64,000 nucleotides of DNA, taken from assembly GCA_934796165.1 (NCBI GenBank), contig CAKVOU010000010.1, positions 22,716 through 86,715 of the forward strand. The letters run 5' to 3'. Below the pieces are notes generated by a model that saw only the letters and a program-made list of their open reading frames with translations, had not been told where the DNA came from and did no database searches. Positions 43,243-51,531 of this stretch are shown here, piece after piece. The stretch is from an uncultured Eubacteriales bacterium (GTDB lineage Bacteria > Bacillota > Clostridia > Oscillospirales > CAG-272). The number at the start of each line of letters is the position of its first letter. Positions within the stretch are counted from its first letter, which is position 1. A program made the translations under genes and the position numbers.

Positions 43243-43271
43243 ATTATAATCCCCCGCGCATACCGTGTCAA
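43243..43271 (-). promoter_or_regulatory. sigma-A promoter of the U32-uppP-rnmV operon
   Basis: Perfect TTGACA (43266-43271) and TATAAT (43243-43248) on the minus strand have a 17-bp spacer. Confidence 0.88.
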
Positions 43272-43277
43272 GAAAAA

Positions 43278-43309
43278 ACCGGAACATTACGAAAGTGTAA
43301 TGTCCCGGT
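43278..43309 (-). terminator. intrinsic terminator after the CHAP/SH3 gene
   Basis: A 13-bp stem with one mismatch (43278-43290 with 43297-43309) is followed by T runs on both sides. It sits between the stop of the CHAP gene and the next promoter. Confidence 0.85.
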
Positions 43310-43318
43310 CATTTTATT

Positions 43319-45379
43319 TCAGGTTTCGTCCGCGCAGACACCGTCCTCGCGGAAGGTATGCCACACGCCGCCGATGGTACGGGAGGTCACGCAAAGGAAT
43401 CCCGAACCGTTGGACGAGCCGTTCAGGTAGAGGTAATACTTCTCCCCTCCCACGGTGATCCAGCCGTACTGCATCACACCGCCGATGAAGTATCTTGCGG
43501 TCGCGTCGCGGTGGGTGACCGTCGCGGGGGAATTCTCGTGCTGCCCGTTCGCATAGGCGCAGTTAAGAAATCCGTCATAGAGGATGTGCCCGTCGTCGGG
43601 ATCATAGGAGTACGCAACCCCGCCGATCGTGCCGGAGGTCTTGAGCGCATAGGGCGTGCCCGAGGTGGAGGCGTAGAAATAATACACCTTGCCGCCGATG
43701 ACCATCCACATACTTGCCGCCTGACCGTACACCGCGGAGGAAGCCTGAAAGTAATAGGTCTCTCCGTTCACGGTATGCCAGCCGGTCTGCAGGACGCCGT
43801 TTTCGTAGTAGTAAAGCACGCCGTAGCGGTTCTGCAAGCCGTCAAGCGGCTTCACGGTATGGTCCACGTTGAATTCCCTTCGATAGCCGCCGAGCGTATA
43901 GCTTTCGTCCGTTACCATATATCCGGTATCCGAGAGGAAATAGTACAGTCCCACCGGATTCGTACTGTATTGTTCGGAAACGCCGTCCGTCACGGTTACG
44001 GAAGAACCGTCGGCATGCCGCCAGCCCGTCACGCGGTAACCGTTTTCAAAGCAGACGGTTCCCGCCTCTTCCCGGACGAAGCCGCTTGCGGGGACATAGT
44101 CGGCGCCGTCCCACAGGTAATAGCGCCCGCCGATCCACTGACCGGGGTGTTCCGGTGTATCAGGGGTGCCCGGTGTATCCGGCGTGTCGGGGGTGTCGGG
44201 AGTGTCCGGTGTATCCGGTGTATCCGGTGTATCCGGTGTATCCGGTGTTTCGGGGGTATCTGGGGTGTCGGGAACATCGGGGACGGCAGCAAGGTAATGC
44301 ATGGAAACCCAACCATAGCCGGTTTCATTCGCATATACAATCAACCCCCAACTCCCGTCCGCCGATGTTGTGGTGACGGTCACCCGCTCGCCGGAAAGAA
44401 GGTATCCGACCGAAGCATAGGAGGTTCCCGCCCCCGCACGGACATTCAGGCTGGATGCCGTCACCGTATACAGAATCCCGTCGGGCAGAAGTGACCGGAA
44501 ATCCAGATACTCCATGGATACATATCCCGGTTCCCCGTTGTAGGTGATCTGTCCCCAACCGCCGCGGAAGCCGGTCACCCGGACCTCCGCCCCGTTTGCG
44601 AGGCTTCCGATTCGGGCATAGGAGGTACCGGGACCGGAACGGACATTGAGCGCGGTTGCGGTAATCGCATAAACTCCGGGAACGTAATCCGTTTCCGGCG
44701 GGTCCGGGTAGTTCGGCGAGCAGATATAGACGATGTATGTACTGCTGATGGAATAGCTTTTGGCGCGGACATAGCCGGTATCCCCGGAGCCATCCCCGGC
44801 GCTGGTATTTCCTTCGATCGTAGAAAGGGTACCGTTCCGGTAACCGGTGACGATGCCGACATGATTGGTGATGTTCTGGTTATGCGGGAACCTGAAATAC
44901 ACAAGGTCGCCTGCCTGCGGAGTATACCCGCCCGCGGCAACGGTTGCTCGGGAATACGCTCTGCCGGCTGAGCGGAAGAAATTCAAAGCCGTCACGGTGC
45001 TGGCGGTCTTGGGAATGACCGTTTCGGGGACACCGGCAAGCGAGGCGCAGAAAGAGACGAACATCTGGCACCACATATCCTGAAGCCCGTACCATCTGCC
45101 GTATTCGGTATGATCGGAACCGCTCGTTGCCGTGCCGGAGAGGTTGGCGTTGCTTCCGCTTTCGCGGTACCCGATCTGGGAGGCGGCGATATTCACGATA
45201 TCCGTTCTTGCGTTGCCGGTCAGCGTGACGGCGGAAAGCGCGGCGTAGTATTTACCCGACATATACGAGGCAGACCCCTGATAGGGGACTGCAAACCCCG
45301 GAAGCGTCATCGCAATTGCGATGGCTGCGGTGAGGACGACTGCCGTCAGGCGTCGTCGGAAATGACTGTGTTGTTGCAC
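43319..45379 (-). CDS. secreted cell-wall protein: CHAP, two SH3 domains, DTP linker, wall-binding-like repeats
   Basis: The frame is open from 45502, but a GTG at 45379 gives a clean signal peptide (QQHSHFRRRLTAVVLTAAIA, ending near GFA). The ribosome site is weak, so the start is uncertain; about 686 residues result. A CHAP domain follows, with the catalytic Cys in MWCQMFVSFC and His in NHVGIVTG. Two bacterial SH3 domains come next (LNVRSGPGTSYA and LNVRAGAGTSYA). A (DTP)n linker is then followed by Tyr/Trp/Gly-rich repeats such as YYYENGVLQTGWHTVNGETYYF (in part), resembling glucan- or choline-binding repeats. It is probably a peptidoglycan amidase or endopeptidase at the wall. Confidence 0.88.
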   Translation of the reverse strand: MQQHSHFRRRLTAVVLTAAIAIAMTLPGFAVPYQGSASYMSGKYYAALSAVTLTGNARTDIVNIAASQIGYRESGSNANLSGTATSGSDHTEYGRWYGLQDMWCQMFVSFCASLAGVPETVIPKTASTVTALNFFRSAGRAYSRATVAAGGYTPQAGDLVYFRFPHNQNITNHVGIVTGYRNGTLSTIEGNTSAGDGSGDTGYVRAKSYSISSTYIVYICSPNYPDPPETDYVPGVYAITATALNVRSGPGTSYARIGSLANGAEVRVTGFRGGWGQITYNGEPGYVSMEYLDFRSLLPDGILYTVTASSLNVRAGAGTSYASVGYLLSGERVTVTTTSADGSWGLIVYANETGYGWVSMHYLAAVPDVPDTPDTPETPDTPDTPDTPDTPDTPDTPDTPDTPGTPDTPEHPGQWIGGRYYLWDGADYVPASGFVREEAGTVCFENGYRVTGWRHADGSSVTVTDGVSEQYSTNPVGLYYFLSDTGYMVTDESYTLGGYRREFNVDHTVKPLDGLQNRYGVLYYYENGVLQTGWHTVNGETYYFQASSAVYGQAASMWMVIGGKVYYFYASTSGTPYALKTSGTIGGVAYSYDPDDGHILYDGFLNCAYANGQHENSPATVTHRDATARYFIGGVMQYGWITVGGEKYYLYLNGSSNGSGFLCVTSRTIGGVWHTFREDGVCADET
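44150..44285 (-). repeat. 9-bp tandem repeat encoding the (Asp-Thr-Pro)n linker
   Basis: Units of the GGTGTATCC type on the plus strand repeat about 13 times in frame, with small changes giving ETP and GTP. Copy number is likely variable. Confidence 0.88.
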
Positions 45380-45528
45380 TGAGAGTACCTGTACCTTCCG
45401 AAATGGGAAGATTCCTTTCCTTGGAGTCGCCCGGTGCCGCATGGCTTCCGGAATCCGGCAGACAACGCGGGGACACCCGGGCGGACTTACAAGTTTGCTC
45501 ACACCGGTTGTGATTTTCTTGTGTAACC

Positions 45529-45558
45529 ATTATATAACACGGGCGGTAGGGCTGTCAA
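45529..45558 (-). promoter_or_regulatory. promoter of the CHAP/SH3 gene
   Basis: TTGACA (45553-45558) and TATAAT (45529-45534) on the minus strand have an 18-bp spacer. If translation starts at 45379, the leader is about 140 bases. Confidence 0.78.
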
Positions 45559-45630
45559 TCATTTACCCGATTTCCGAAGACGGTAATATCTGGAACGTGC
45601 AGGAAAATTACGGCATTAAACCGCCAAAAC

Positions 45631-45662
45631 AAAACCCTGCCGCCAGAAGGCGGCAGGGTTTT
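45631..45662. terminator. intrinsic terminator after the DUF975 gene
   Basis: A perfect 14-bp stem (45631-45644 with 45649-45662) around AGAA has T-rich flanks on both strands. Confidence 0.9.
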
Positions 45663-45672
45663 CCAAATGGAT

Positions 45673-46269
45673 TCAGGCGATCTCCGCCTTGATGTCCTCG
45701 TAGAAGTTTGCACGTGCGCTCTGCATATAGGTGGCGACCCACAGGGTACCGACACCGAACGCAAGGGAACCGACGATCATCCAGCCGATGAAGCTGAGAT
45801 CAAGGCAGAAGAGCTTACCCTTCTTGCCGTTCATGACCTTCTTGCTTGCGTCAATGCATCTCTTCCAGTCCCAATCGGGATGATCCATGCTGATGTACAG
45901 TGCCATGGAGTAAGAGTAAAACTTCACGATACCCGGGATCACGAAAAGGAGAGACCACAGGAAAGTGAAAACCGAGGTCAGAAGACCGGTCAGAATGCGG
46001 TTGCCGATGCTGTCGCTTTCGCGGAAGCCGACAAACAGATCCATGAAATCCACCTTGCCCTTGCCGCGTGCGAGGGACACAAACACAAGACTGACACCGA
46101 CCATGATCGGACCTGTCAGGATCAGAGAACCGACGACGGTAAAGGACAGTGCGCCGAGAATTGCCCCGGCAACCAACATTACCACGAGACCCATCAGCCA
46201 GTTCGTACTGAAGATGTTTCCGCCAAGCTGCTGACGTGCTCTTGCGCGAAGCTCAGAATTTGATGTCAT
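45673..46269 (-). CDS. DUF975-family membrane protein
   Basis: The 198-residue protein has the DUF975 pattern: NSELRARARQQLGGN at the start, membrane segments at about 25-70, 90-125 and 158-185, and MALYISMDHPDWDWKRCIDASKKVM with LDLSFIGWM. The function of the family is unknown. GGAGGG precedes the ATG. It is a single-gene transcript with consensus promoter and strong terminator. Confidence 0.88.
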   Translation of the reverse strand: MTSNSELRARARQQLGGNIFSTNWLMGLVVMLVAGAILGALSFTVVGSLILTGPIMVGVSLVFVSLARGKGKVDFMDLFVGFRESDSIGNRILTGLLTSVFTFLWSLLFVIPGIVKFYSYSMALYISMDHPDWDWKRCIDASKKVMNGKKGKLFCLDLSFIGWMIVGSLAFGVGTLWVATYMQSARANFYEDIKAEIA

Positions 46270-46319
46270 AATCAAAACCCTCCAAATATTTTTGCCCCGG
46301 TCTTACCAAAGGCGGTTAC

Positions 46320-46348
46320 ATTATAATACTCTATTCGTGCTTTGTCAA
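46320..46348 (-). promoter_or_regulatory. sigma-A promoter of the DUF975 gene
   Basis: Perfect TTGACA (46343-46348) and TATAAT (46320-46325) on the minus strand have a 17-bp spacer. Confidence 0.88.
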
Positions 46349-46588
46349 CCCGAGAACGGCAATTTGTAAAAATAATAAAAACATCAAAAAAGGAGGAACA
46401 GCGCCGGGGGAAAAATCCGAAAAAATCCGATCACGGAATGCGCCATCCGGGTGGGAGAAATACGCGGGACACGGAGCAAGGGGCGGCGGAACGGAGGGGG
46501 ATCCGCCGTCCCCGACGCGGCGAAGCCTGCGGAGGGGACTGGCGGCGGGCACCCCCAAGCCGCCGCGGGGAAACGTAAAAACACAAAA
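46349..46588. other. GC-rich intergenic stretch, no gene recognised
   Basis: A GGAGGAA motif and short open frames occur, but composition is arginine/glycine-biased noise and nothing is conserved in appearance. Confidence 0.5.
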
Positions 46589-46611
46589 GGACTGCCGCAT
46601 AGCGGCAGTCC
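46585..46611 (-). terminator. intrinsic terminator of the aspS operon
   Basis: A perfect 10-bp stem (46589-46598 with 46602-46611) is followed on the minus strand by TTTTG. It lies 7 bases after aspS. Confidence 0.85.
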
Positions 46612-46617
46612 CGAAAA

Positions 46618-47907
46618 TTACGGAGTCAGGCGATTAGGGCCCCGGAAGAGGAATTCCGCTTCCTTGATGGAAAGCCCTAAGAAGAGCATGGTCAGGCGGT
46701 CAAGACCGAGACCGAAGCCGCCATGCGGCGGGCAGCCGTAACGGAAGAACTGGAGGTAGAACGCAACGTCGTTCGAAAGCCCCTTCTCCTCCGCCTGCTT
46801 CTTGAGCACTTCATAGCGATGTTCACGGACGGCGCCGGTCGTGATCTCACAGCCACGCCAGATCAGGTCGTAGCCCATCGGCACACCGTCCTTGTCGCGC
46901 ATATGGTAGAACGCACGCTCCTTGGCGTCGTAATCGGTGACGAACAAAAACTCGCTGCCGTACTTCTCCATTGCGAACTTTTCGCACAGATGCTCGGCGT
47001 CGGTGGTCAGGTCGCCCTTTGCCTCGTCGGAAACGGTGTAGCCGTAACGCGCTTCCAGCTCTGCGTAAAGATCCTTCAATTTAATACGCGGGAACGGAAC
47101 CGTCGGAACGATGACCTTTTTGCCGAACAGGCGTTCCACCTCTTCGCCGTGCGCCTCTGCGACCTTCGCAAATGCGTAAGCGAGAAGCTCTTCCTCCATG
47201 TGCATAACCTCCTCGCAGGAGTACACATAGCTGAATTCCAGGTCAAATCCGGTGAATTCGGTCGCGTGCTTGTTGGTGTAGGATTTCTCTGCACGGAACA
47301 CAGGACCGGACTCAAAGATACGGTCCAGGCCCGATGCCATTGCCATCTGCTTGTAGAACTGCGGCGACTGCGCGAGGTACGCCTTGGTGTCAAAATACTT
47401 GACTTCGAACACCTCGGAGCCGGATTCGCTTGCCGCGCCGATGAGCTTCGGCGTATGGATTTCGACAAAGCGATGTGCAAGCAGGAATTCGCGGAACGCG
47501 GCGGTCAGGGTCGTCTGGAGCTTGATCATCAGATGATTCTGATCGCGGCGCATATCGATCCAGCGGAAGTCCATCTTGGAGTCGATCTCGGAGTCGTCCT
47601 TGATCGGGATTGCGTCGGCAACGGATTCCACGATCAGAGTATCGGGAAGCATTTCCATGCCGCCCATCTTGACGTATTCGTTCTTGACAACCTCACCCTC
47701 GACCGTGATGACCGACTGAATGGTCAGAGTATCAATGAGTGCGGCGATCTCGGGATGGCTCTCCTTTTCCACCGTGACCTGAAGCTTGCCGCTCATGTCC
47801 TTGATGACAAGGAACGCCATCGTGCGCTTGTTGCGCAGGTTTTCCACAAAACCGGAAACGCGGTAACGCGAACCGGGTACGATATCGGAAACATAGGTTC
47901 TTTCCAT
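46618..47907 (-). CDS. aspS: aspartyl-tRNA synthetase, archaeal/eukaryotic type
   Basis: The 429-residue class II synthetase lacks the GAD insertion of the bacterial type (about 590 residues) and matches the short archaeal-type enzyme. It has an N-terminal OB fold (YRVSGFVENLRNKRTMAFLVIKD in parts), motif 2 FRAEKSYTNKHATEFTGFDLEFSY (in parts) and motif 3 GGFGLGLDRLTMLFLG. Such enzymes are often non-discriminating, charging tRNA-Asp and tRNA-Asn, with GatCAB finishing Asn-tRNA; no gat genes are in the window. CGGAGAG precedes the ATG. Confidence 0.93.
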   Translation of the reverse strand: MERTYVSDIVPGSRYRVSGFVENLRNKRTMAFLVIKDMSGKLQVTVEKESHPEIAALIDTLTIQSVITVEGEVVKNEYVKMGGMEMLPDTLIVESVADAIPIKDDSEIDSKMDFRWIDMRRDQNHLMIKLQTTLTAAFREFLLAHRFVEIHTPKLIGAASESGSEVFEVKYFDTKAYLAQSPQFYKQMAMASGLDRIFESGPVFRAEKSYTNKHATEFTGFDLEFSYVYSCEEVMHMEEELLAYAFAKVAEAHGEEVERLFGKKVIVPTVPFPRIKLKDLYAELEARYGYTVSDEAKGDLTTDAEHLCEKFAMEKYGSEFLFVTDYDAKERAFYHMRDKDGVPMGYDLIWRGCEITTGAVREHRYEVLKKQAEEKGLSNDVAFYLQFFRYGCPPHGGFGLGLDRLTMLFLGLSIKEAEFLFRGPNRLTP

Positions 47908-47945
47908 TTTTTCTCTCCGTTCTTCTATGGTCTCATCTTTTCGGT

Positions 47946-48503
47946 TTACTGAATCGCCACGCCGTTCTTGTCGAACAGCGGAAGTTTCTCAAGGTAAATG
48001 ATGTCTTTTCTCTCCTGCGCATCGCCCTCGGCAAGGATGGTCATGCGCCCGGCAACACTTCCGCCGGCGGCTTCCACCAGCTTTTCGAGCGCCGCAAGCG
48101 ATTCTCCCGTGGAGATCACGTCATCGACAAGCAGGATACGCTTGCCCTTCATCAGCGCGGCATCCGCGCCGTCAAGGTACAGGTGCTGTTCTCTCGCCGT
48201 GGTGATGGACTTGACGGCGACATGCAGCGAGTCGGTCATGTACAGTTTGGGAGCCTTGCGCGCGAGAAAATACTTCTGGTTGCCGGCAAGACGCGCCATT
48301 TCGTGAATGAGCGGAATCCCCTTTGCCTCGGCGGTCAGTAGATAATCGTATGCCGGTGCGCGGTCAAGCAGCTGGCGGGCGCAGGCAGTGGTGAGCTCGG
48401 GATCGCCGAAAATCACGAATCCTGCGATCATCAGGTTTTCGTTGAGGGGGCAGAGCGGCAGATCGCGTTCCAGCCCGGCAATGGTCATATGGTAATATTT
48501 CAT
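47946..48503 (-). CDS. phosphoribosyltransferase-family protein
   Basis: The 185-residue type I PRT-fold protein carries the PRPP-binding loop ILLVDDVISTGES and an AEAKGIPLIHEMA segment similar to adenine or xanthine phosphoribosyltransferases. It could be a salvage enzyme or a purine-sensing regulator; no DNA-binding domain is attached. AAGGAG precedes the ATG. It lies between thiI and aspS in one transcript. Confidence 0.82.
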   Translation of the reverse strand: MKYYHMTIAGLERDLPLCPLNENLMIAGFVIFGDPELTTACARQLLDRAPAYDYLLTAEAKGIPLIHEMARLAGNQKYFLARKAPKLYMTDSLHVAVKSITTAREQHLYLDGADAALMKGKRILLVDDVISTGESLAALEKLVEAAGGSVAGRMTILAEGDAQERKDIIYLEKLPLFDKNGVAIQ

Positions 48504-48533
48504 AGGTTCACTCCTTCTGAATAAAACGGTCGG

Positions 48534-49712
48534 TCAGTACTGCGCGTCGATGTGGTGGGAATATCTGGTCCCCAGCGCTTCCTCGACGAGCGCCTCAAAA
48601 TCCAGCTTCTGTTCCTCCGCCTCAACCTTCTCGGGGTCCGGTTTGGTCTTGGGGTGCTTGGGCGTAAAGACGGTACAGCAGTCCTCAAACGGCAGGATCG
48701 AGGTGTCATAGGTACCGATCTTTCTGGCAATCTGTACGATCTCTTCCTTGTCCATTCCGATGCACGGACGGAACACGGGGAGCGTGGTCATACAGTCGGT
48801 CACGACGATTGCCTGCATGGTCTGGGAAGCGACCTGCCCGAGGCTCTCGCCCGTGATGAGGGCGCGGCAGCCGCGTCTCTTGGCGATCCGGTCGGCAATG
48901 GTCATCATGAAACGGCGGAGGAGCAGCGTGAAGTAATCCTCGTTGCAGGTCTTGACCAGCACCTCCTGGATGTGGGTAAGCGACACGACGTGAACGTCCA
49001 TGTCTCCCGTATACGGTGTCAGCAGTTTTGCAAGCGACAGAACCTTTTCCCTCGCGCGTTCGCTGGTATAGGGGAAGGATTCAAAGTGAATCGCCTCCAC
49101 GTGCACGCCGCGCTTTGCCATCATGTATCCGGCAACGGGCGAATCAATACCGCCGGACAGAAGCAGAAGCCCCCGTCCGTTGGTTCCCGCGGGCATACCG
49201 CCGGCGCCCTTGAACTGACCCGCGTGCAGATAAGCGCCGTACTCGCGGATCTCCACGCGCACCGTCACGTCCGGTTCGTGTACATTGACACGGAGCCACG
49301 GGCAGGCGCCGAGCAGAACGCCGCCGATGTCGGCGGAAATCTGCATGGAGTCAAGCGGGAACAGCTTATCCGACCGCTTCGCCTCCACCTTGAAGGTGCG
49401 ATAGCCGCGGAGGAACGCGGGCAGATATTCTCCCGCCACGCGGCGGATGTCTTCCATATTCTTTTCGGCAACCGCACAGCGGTCCACGCCGACAATGCCG
49501 AACACGCGGCAGGCGGACGCGAGTGCGCCGTCAATGTCCGCGTCATCTTCAAGCGGTTCAATATAAACGGTACTCTGGGCGCGGCGCACCTCAAAATTGC
49601 CGTAAGGGGCAACATGGCGGCGGACCTCGCGGCAGAGCGCGTCCTCAAAGTAGGAGCGGTTCGCACCCTTGAGCACGATCTCCCCGTATTTGCAAAGCAG
49701 AATTTCTTTCAT
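48534..49712 (-). CDS. thiI: tRNA 4-thiouridine synthetase ThiI
   Basis: ThiI thiolates U8 of tRNA and in some organisms aids thiazole synthesis. The 392-residue product has the NFLD and THUMP domains (first about 165 residues), then the PP-loop LLLSGGIDSPVAG near 182-190. There is no C-terminal rhodanese domain, as usual in Firmicutes, so sulfur comes from a partner cysteine desulfurase, which is not adjacent here. FEDCCTVF is a further family motif. Confidence 0.95.
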   Translation of the reverse strand: MKEILLCKYGEIVLKGANRSYFEDALCREVRRHVAPYGNFEVRRAQSTVYIEPLEDDADIDGALASACRVFGIVGVDRCAVAEKNMEDIRRVAGEYLPAFLRGYRTFKVEAKRSDKLFPLDSMQISADIGGVLLGACPWLRVNVHEPDVTVRVEIREYGAYLHAGQFKGAGGMPAGTNGRGLLLLSGGIDSPVAGYMMAKRGVHVEAIHFESFPYTSERAREKVLSLAKLLTPYTGDMDVHVVSLTHIQEVLVKTCNEDYFTLLLRRFMMTIADRIAKRRGCRALITGESLGQVASQTMQAIVVTDCMTTLPVFRPCIGMDKEEIVQIARKIGTYDTSILPFEDCCTVFTPKHPKTKPDPEKVEAEEQKLDFEALVEEALGTRYSHHIDAQY

Positions 49713-49732
49713 ATGTTACTTTCGATCCGTTA

Positions 49733-50089
49733 TCAGTTCTCTTCGTCGGAAGGGTTGACATCCCCATCCGGGGTCTTGTCCGGATCCGTTTCCGGAAGCC
49801 CGTCCGCATCTTCCGCATCGGGTGCAGCCACATAAGCGTCAATCAGGTCTCTTGCGCGCTCGATGCAGCTTTTTTCCACAAACACGTCGGAGCCGTACAG
49901 CGAAAAGCCGGAGATAATCTTGACTGCGCTTCCGCTTCCCCGCTCTCTCACGAGATACGGAATCTTTTCGGCTTCCAGAAGCCCGCGGATCATGCAAAGC
50001 TGAACGTTGTCAAACACGGTGATGAGAAGTTCGTTTTCCTCATCGGAACGGGGAGCGGAATCAAGTCCGAACAGATAATCAAACGGCAT
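49733..50089 (-). CDS. DUF2007-like small protein
   Basis: The 118-residue protein has the DUF2007 pattern: ELLITVFDNVQLCMIRGLLEAEKIPYLV, then GSDVFVEKSCIERARDLID, and an acidic tail. The family is called putative signal-transducing but has no proven function. AAGGAGG precedes the ATG; thiI starts 20 bases after its end. Confidence 0.75.
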   Translation of the reverse strand: MPFDYLFGLDSAPRSDEENELLITVFDNVQLCMIRGLLEAEKIPYLVRERGSGSAVKIISGFSLYGSDVFVEKSCIERARDLIDAYVAAPDAEDADGLPETDPDKTPDGDVNPSDEEN

Positions 50090-50149
50090 CAGCGTATCCT
50101 CCTTGTCTTCTGACGGATTCGGGGCAAAGGGAGACCCGTCCGCCGGATA

Positions 50150-51274
50150 TCAGTTGTCGTAGTAATTGGGGAACAGCTTCTCCCAGACCTTCATACAGCC
50201 GATGGTGTCGGCGATTGAAGAATGGGCAACGCCGTCCCACGCGACCTCAAAATGCGCCATGGCATCGGTCAGGGACATATGCATGAGATCGGGGCAATGC
50301 TCGTGAGCATAGCGGACAAATTCATTGGCACAGCAACGCGTCTTACGGTGGAGCGCTTCTCTTTCCGCTTCGGTATCATAGATGTACTTGATGTGGCTGT
50401 AATCTGTGGAAACGCCGTAGGCGATGAGGTTGTCCGCATCGGCGAAGATCTCCTTGACGCGGGGAGTGACCTCGGCAAGCGTGGGGGCATCGACTACCAT
50501 ATCGGGGGTGATGCCGTGGATTTTTTCGGTACGCTTCCAGCGCTTGTTATGCGTCGGACGGACCAGGGTATCCATGACGACCTTTCCGGTTGCGTCCACA
50601 ATGGAAATGGAAAGGATCTCATCGTGGTCGTAAATGCCCGTCAATTCAAGGTCGAAGAAGAGCACACGCTCTCTTTGCATATGGTAATGCTCCGCGCGGT
50701 GCGCGTCGCCCTCGGCGCGACGGACCGCCATTTCTTCCTCATAGCAGGCACGGCAGAGTTTGTGGCGGTAGCGCTCGCCCTTTCCGCACTTGGCACACGG
50801 AAGCGGAAGACGCGATGCCGTGCGGCGGTCGTAAAGATATACGAGCGTTCCGTCTTTCTTTTTGTAATATGCCCGCGGTTCTTCTGCCGTCTCATAGTGC
50901 ATGGCGGCAAGACGCTCCTTAGGGTAAAGACTCAACTGCGCGGCACGGCGGACGTTCAGCCTGCCGATCTCGGTTCCGGATTCCAGTGTGATGGGATCGT
51001 TCATGGGAAGCTCGGGGAGCGGTTCCTCCTCCGGCTCCGCCGCGGCAGGCTCGGGGCGGTTCCAGCGGCAGACCGGCGCGACAATGACCCGCTCCGGATC
51101 GTAGAAAAATTCGGTTTCTCCGCTCTCCGAAAGATCGTAGCCGATCGGGTCACCCTTCGGCATCAGGTGCATCATATCGAGCATGGCACCCGTCAGATAA
51201 TTCTTTTTCTCGGCATCTGCCTTCCGGATCTGCGGGATGACTTTCCCGGACCGGAGCTTCATTGAGTTTTCCAC
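50150..51274 (-). CDS. DEDDh 3'-5' exonuclease-domain protein with internal zinc finger
   Basis: A GTG at 51274 is chosen because GGAGG lies seven bases upstream; the next ATG (51262) has none. The 374-residue protein has an unrecognised N-terminal half beginning MKLRSGKVIPQ, then a zinc-finger-like CAKCGKGERYRHKLCRACYEEE, then a DnaQ-like exonuclease: FFDLELTGIYDHDEILSISI (D-x-E), GITPDMV, and a late HSSIADT motif. It is the first gene of the transcript that runs through DUF2007, thiI, the PRT and aspS. It may act in RNA or DNA processing. Confidence 0.82.
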   Translation of the reverse strand: MENSMKLRSGKVIPQIRKADAEKKNYLTGAMLDMMHLMPKGDPIGYDLSESGETEFFYDPERVIVAPVCRWNRPEPAAAEPEEEPLPELPMNDPITLESGTEIGRLNVRRAAQLSLYPKERLAAMHYETAEEPRAYYKKKDGTLVYLYDRRTASRLPLPCAKCGKGERYRHKLCRACYEEEMAVRRAEGDAHRAEHYHMQRERVLFFDLELTGIYDHDEILSISIVDATGKVVMDTLVRPTHNKRWKRTEKIHGITPDMVVDAPTLAEVTPRVKEIFADADNLIAYGVSTDYSHIKYIYDTEAEREALHRKTRCCANEFVRYAHEHCPDLMHMSLTDAMAHFEVAWDGVAHSSIADTIGCMKVWEKLFPNYYDN

Positions 51275-51401
51275 AAAAGAGCCTCCGTGTATCTCTGAAT
51301 CCCGGCGGATAGCCGCCGTCCCGCTTGAACGCGGGTCATATTTTGCACGGTACCGCGCCCCCAAAAAACAGGCGCTGACGCCGTGAACACAATCTTTGAT
51401 C

Positions 51402-51430
51402 ATTATATCACAAATATTTTTTATTATCAA
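51402..51430 (-). promoter_or_regulatory. promoter of the exonuclease-thiI-aspS operon
   Basis: TTGATA (51425-51430) and TATAAT (51402-51407) on the minus strand have a 17-bp spacer. A leader of about 120 bases follows, with a CGGCGG/CCGCCG hairpin near 51306-51321. Confidence 0.8.
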
Positions 51431-51475
51431 GTACGAAACGCAAGATTTTTGACCGAGACTTCCAAAAGAATCCGC

Positions 51476-51509
51476 AAAAGTGCGCCGCGCGTTCTGACGC
51501 GCGGCGCAC
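51476..51509 (-). terminator. intrinsic terminator of the miaB-tldE operon
   Basis: A perfect 13-bp GC stem (51480-51492 with 51497-51509) around TCTG is followed on the minus strand by TTTT. Confidence 0.85.
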
Positions 51510-51531
51510 CGTGGGGATACACCAAAATAAT

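Noticed and set aside
46342..46578. A 78-codon plus-strand gene with a GGAGGAA motif
   Set aside because: Composition is Arg/Gly-biased, the motif lies inside the frame rather than before the start, and no family is recognised.
47908..47945. A T-box or other riboswitch before aspS or thiI
   Set aside because: The gaps in this operon are 20-61 bases, too short for such leaders.
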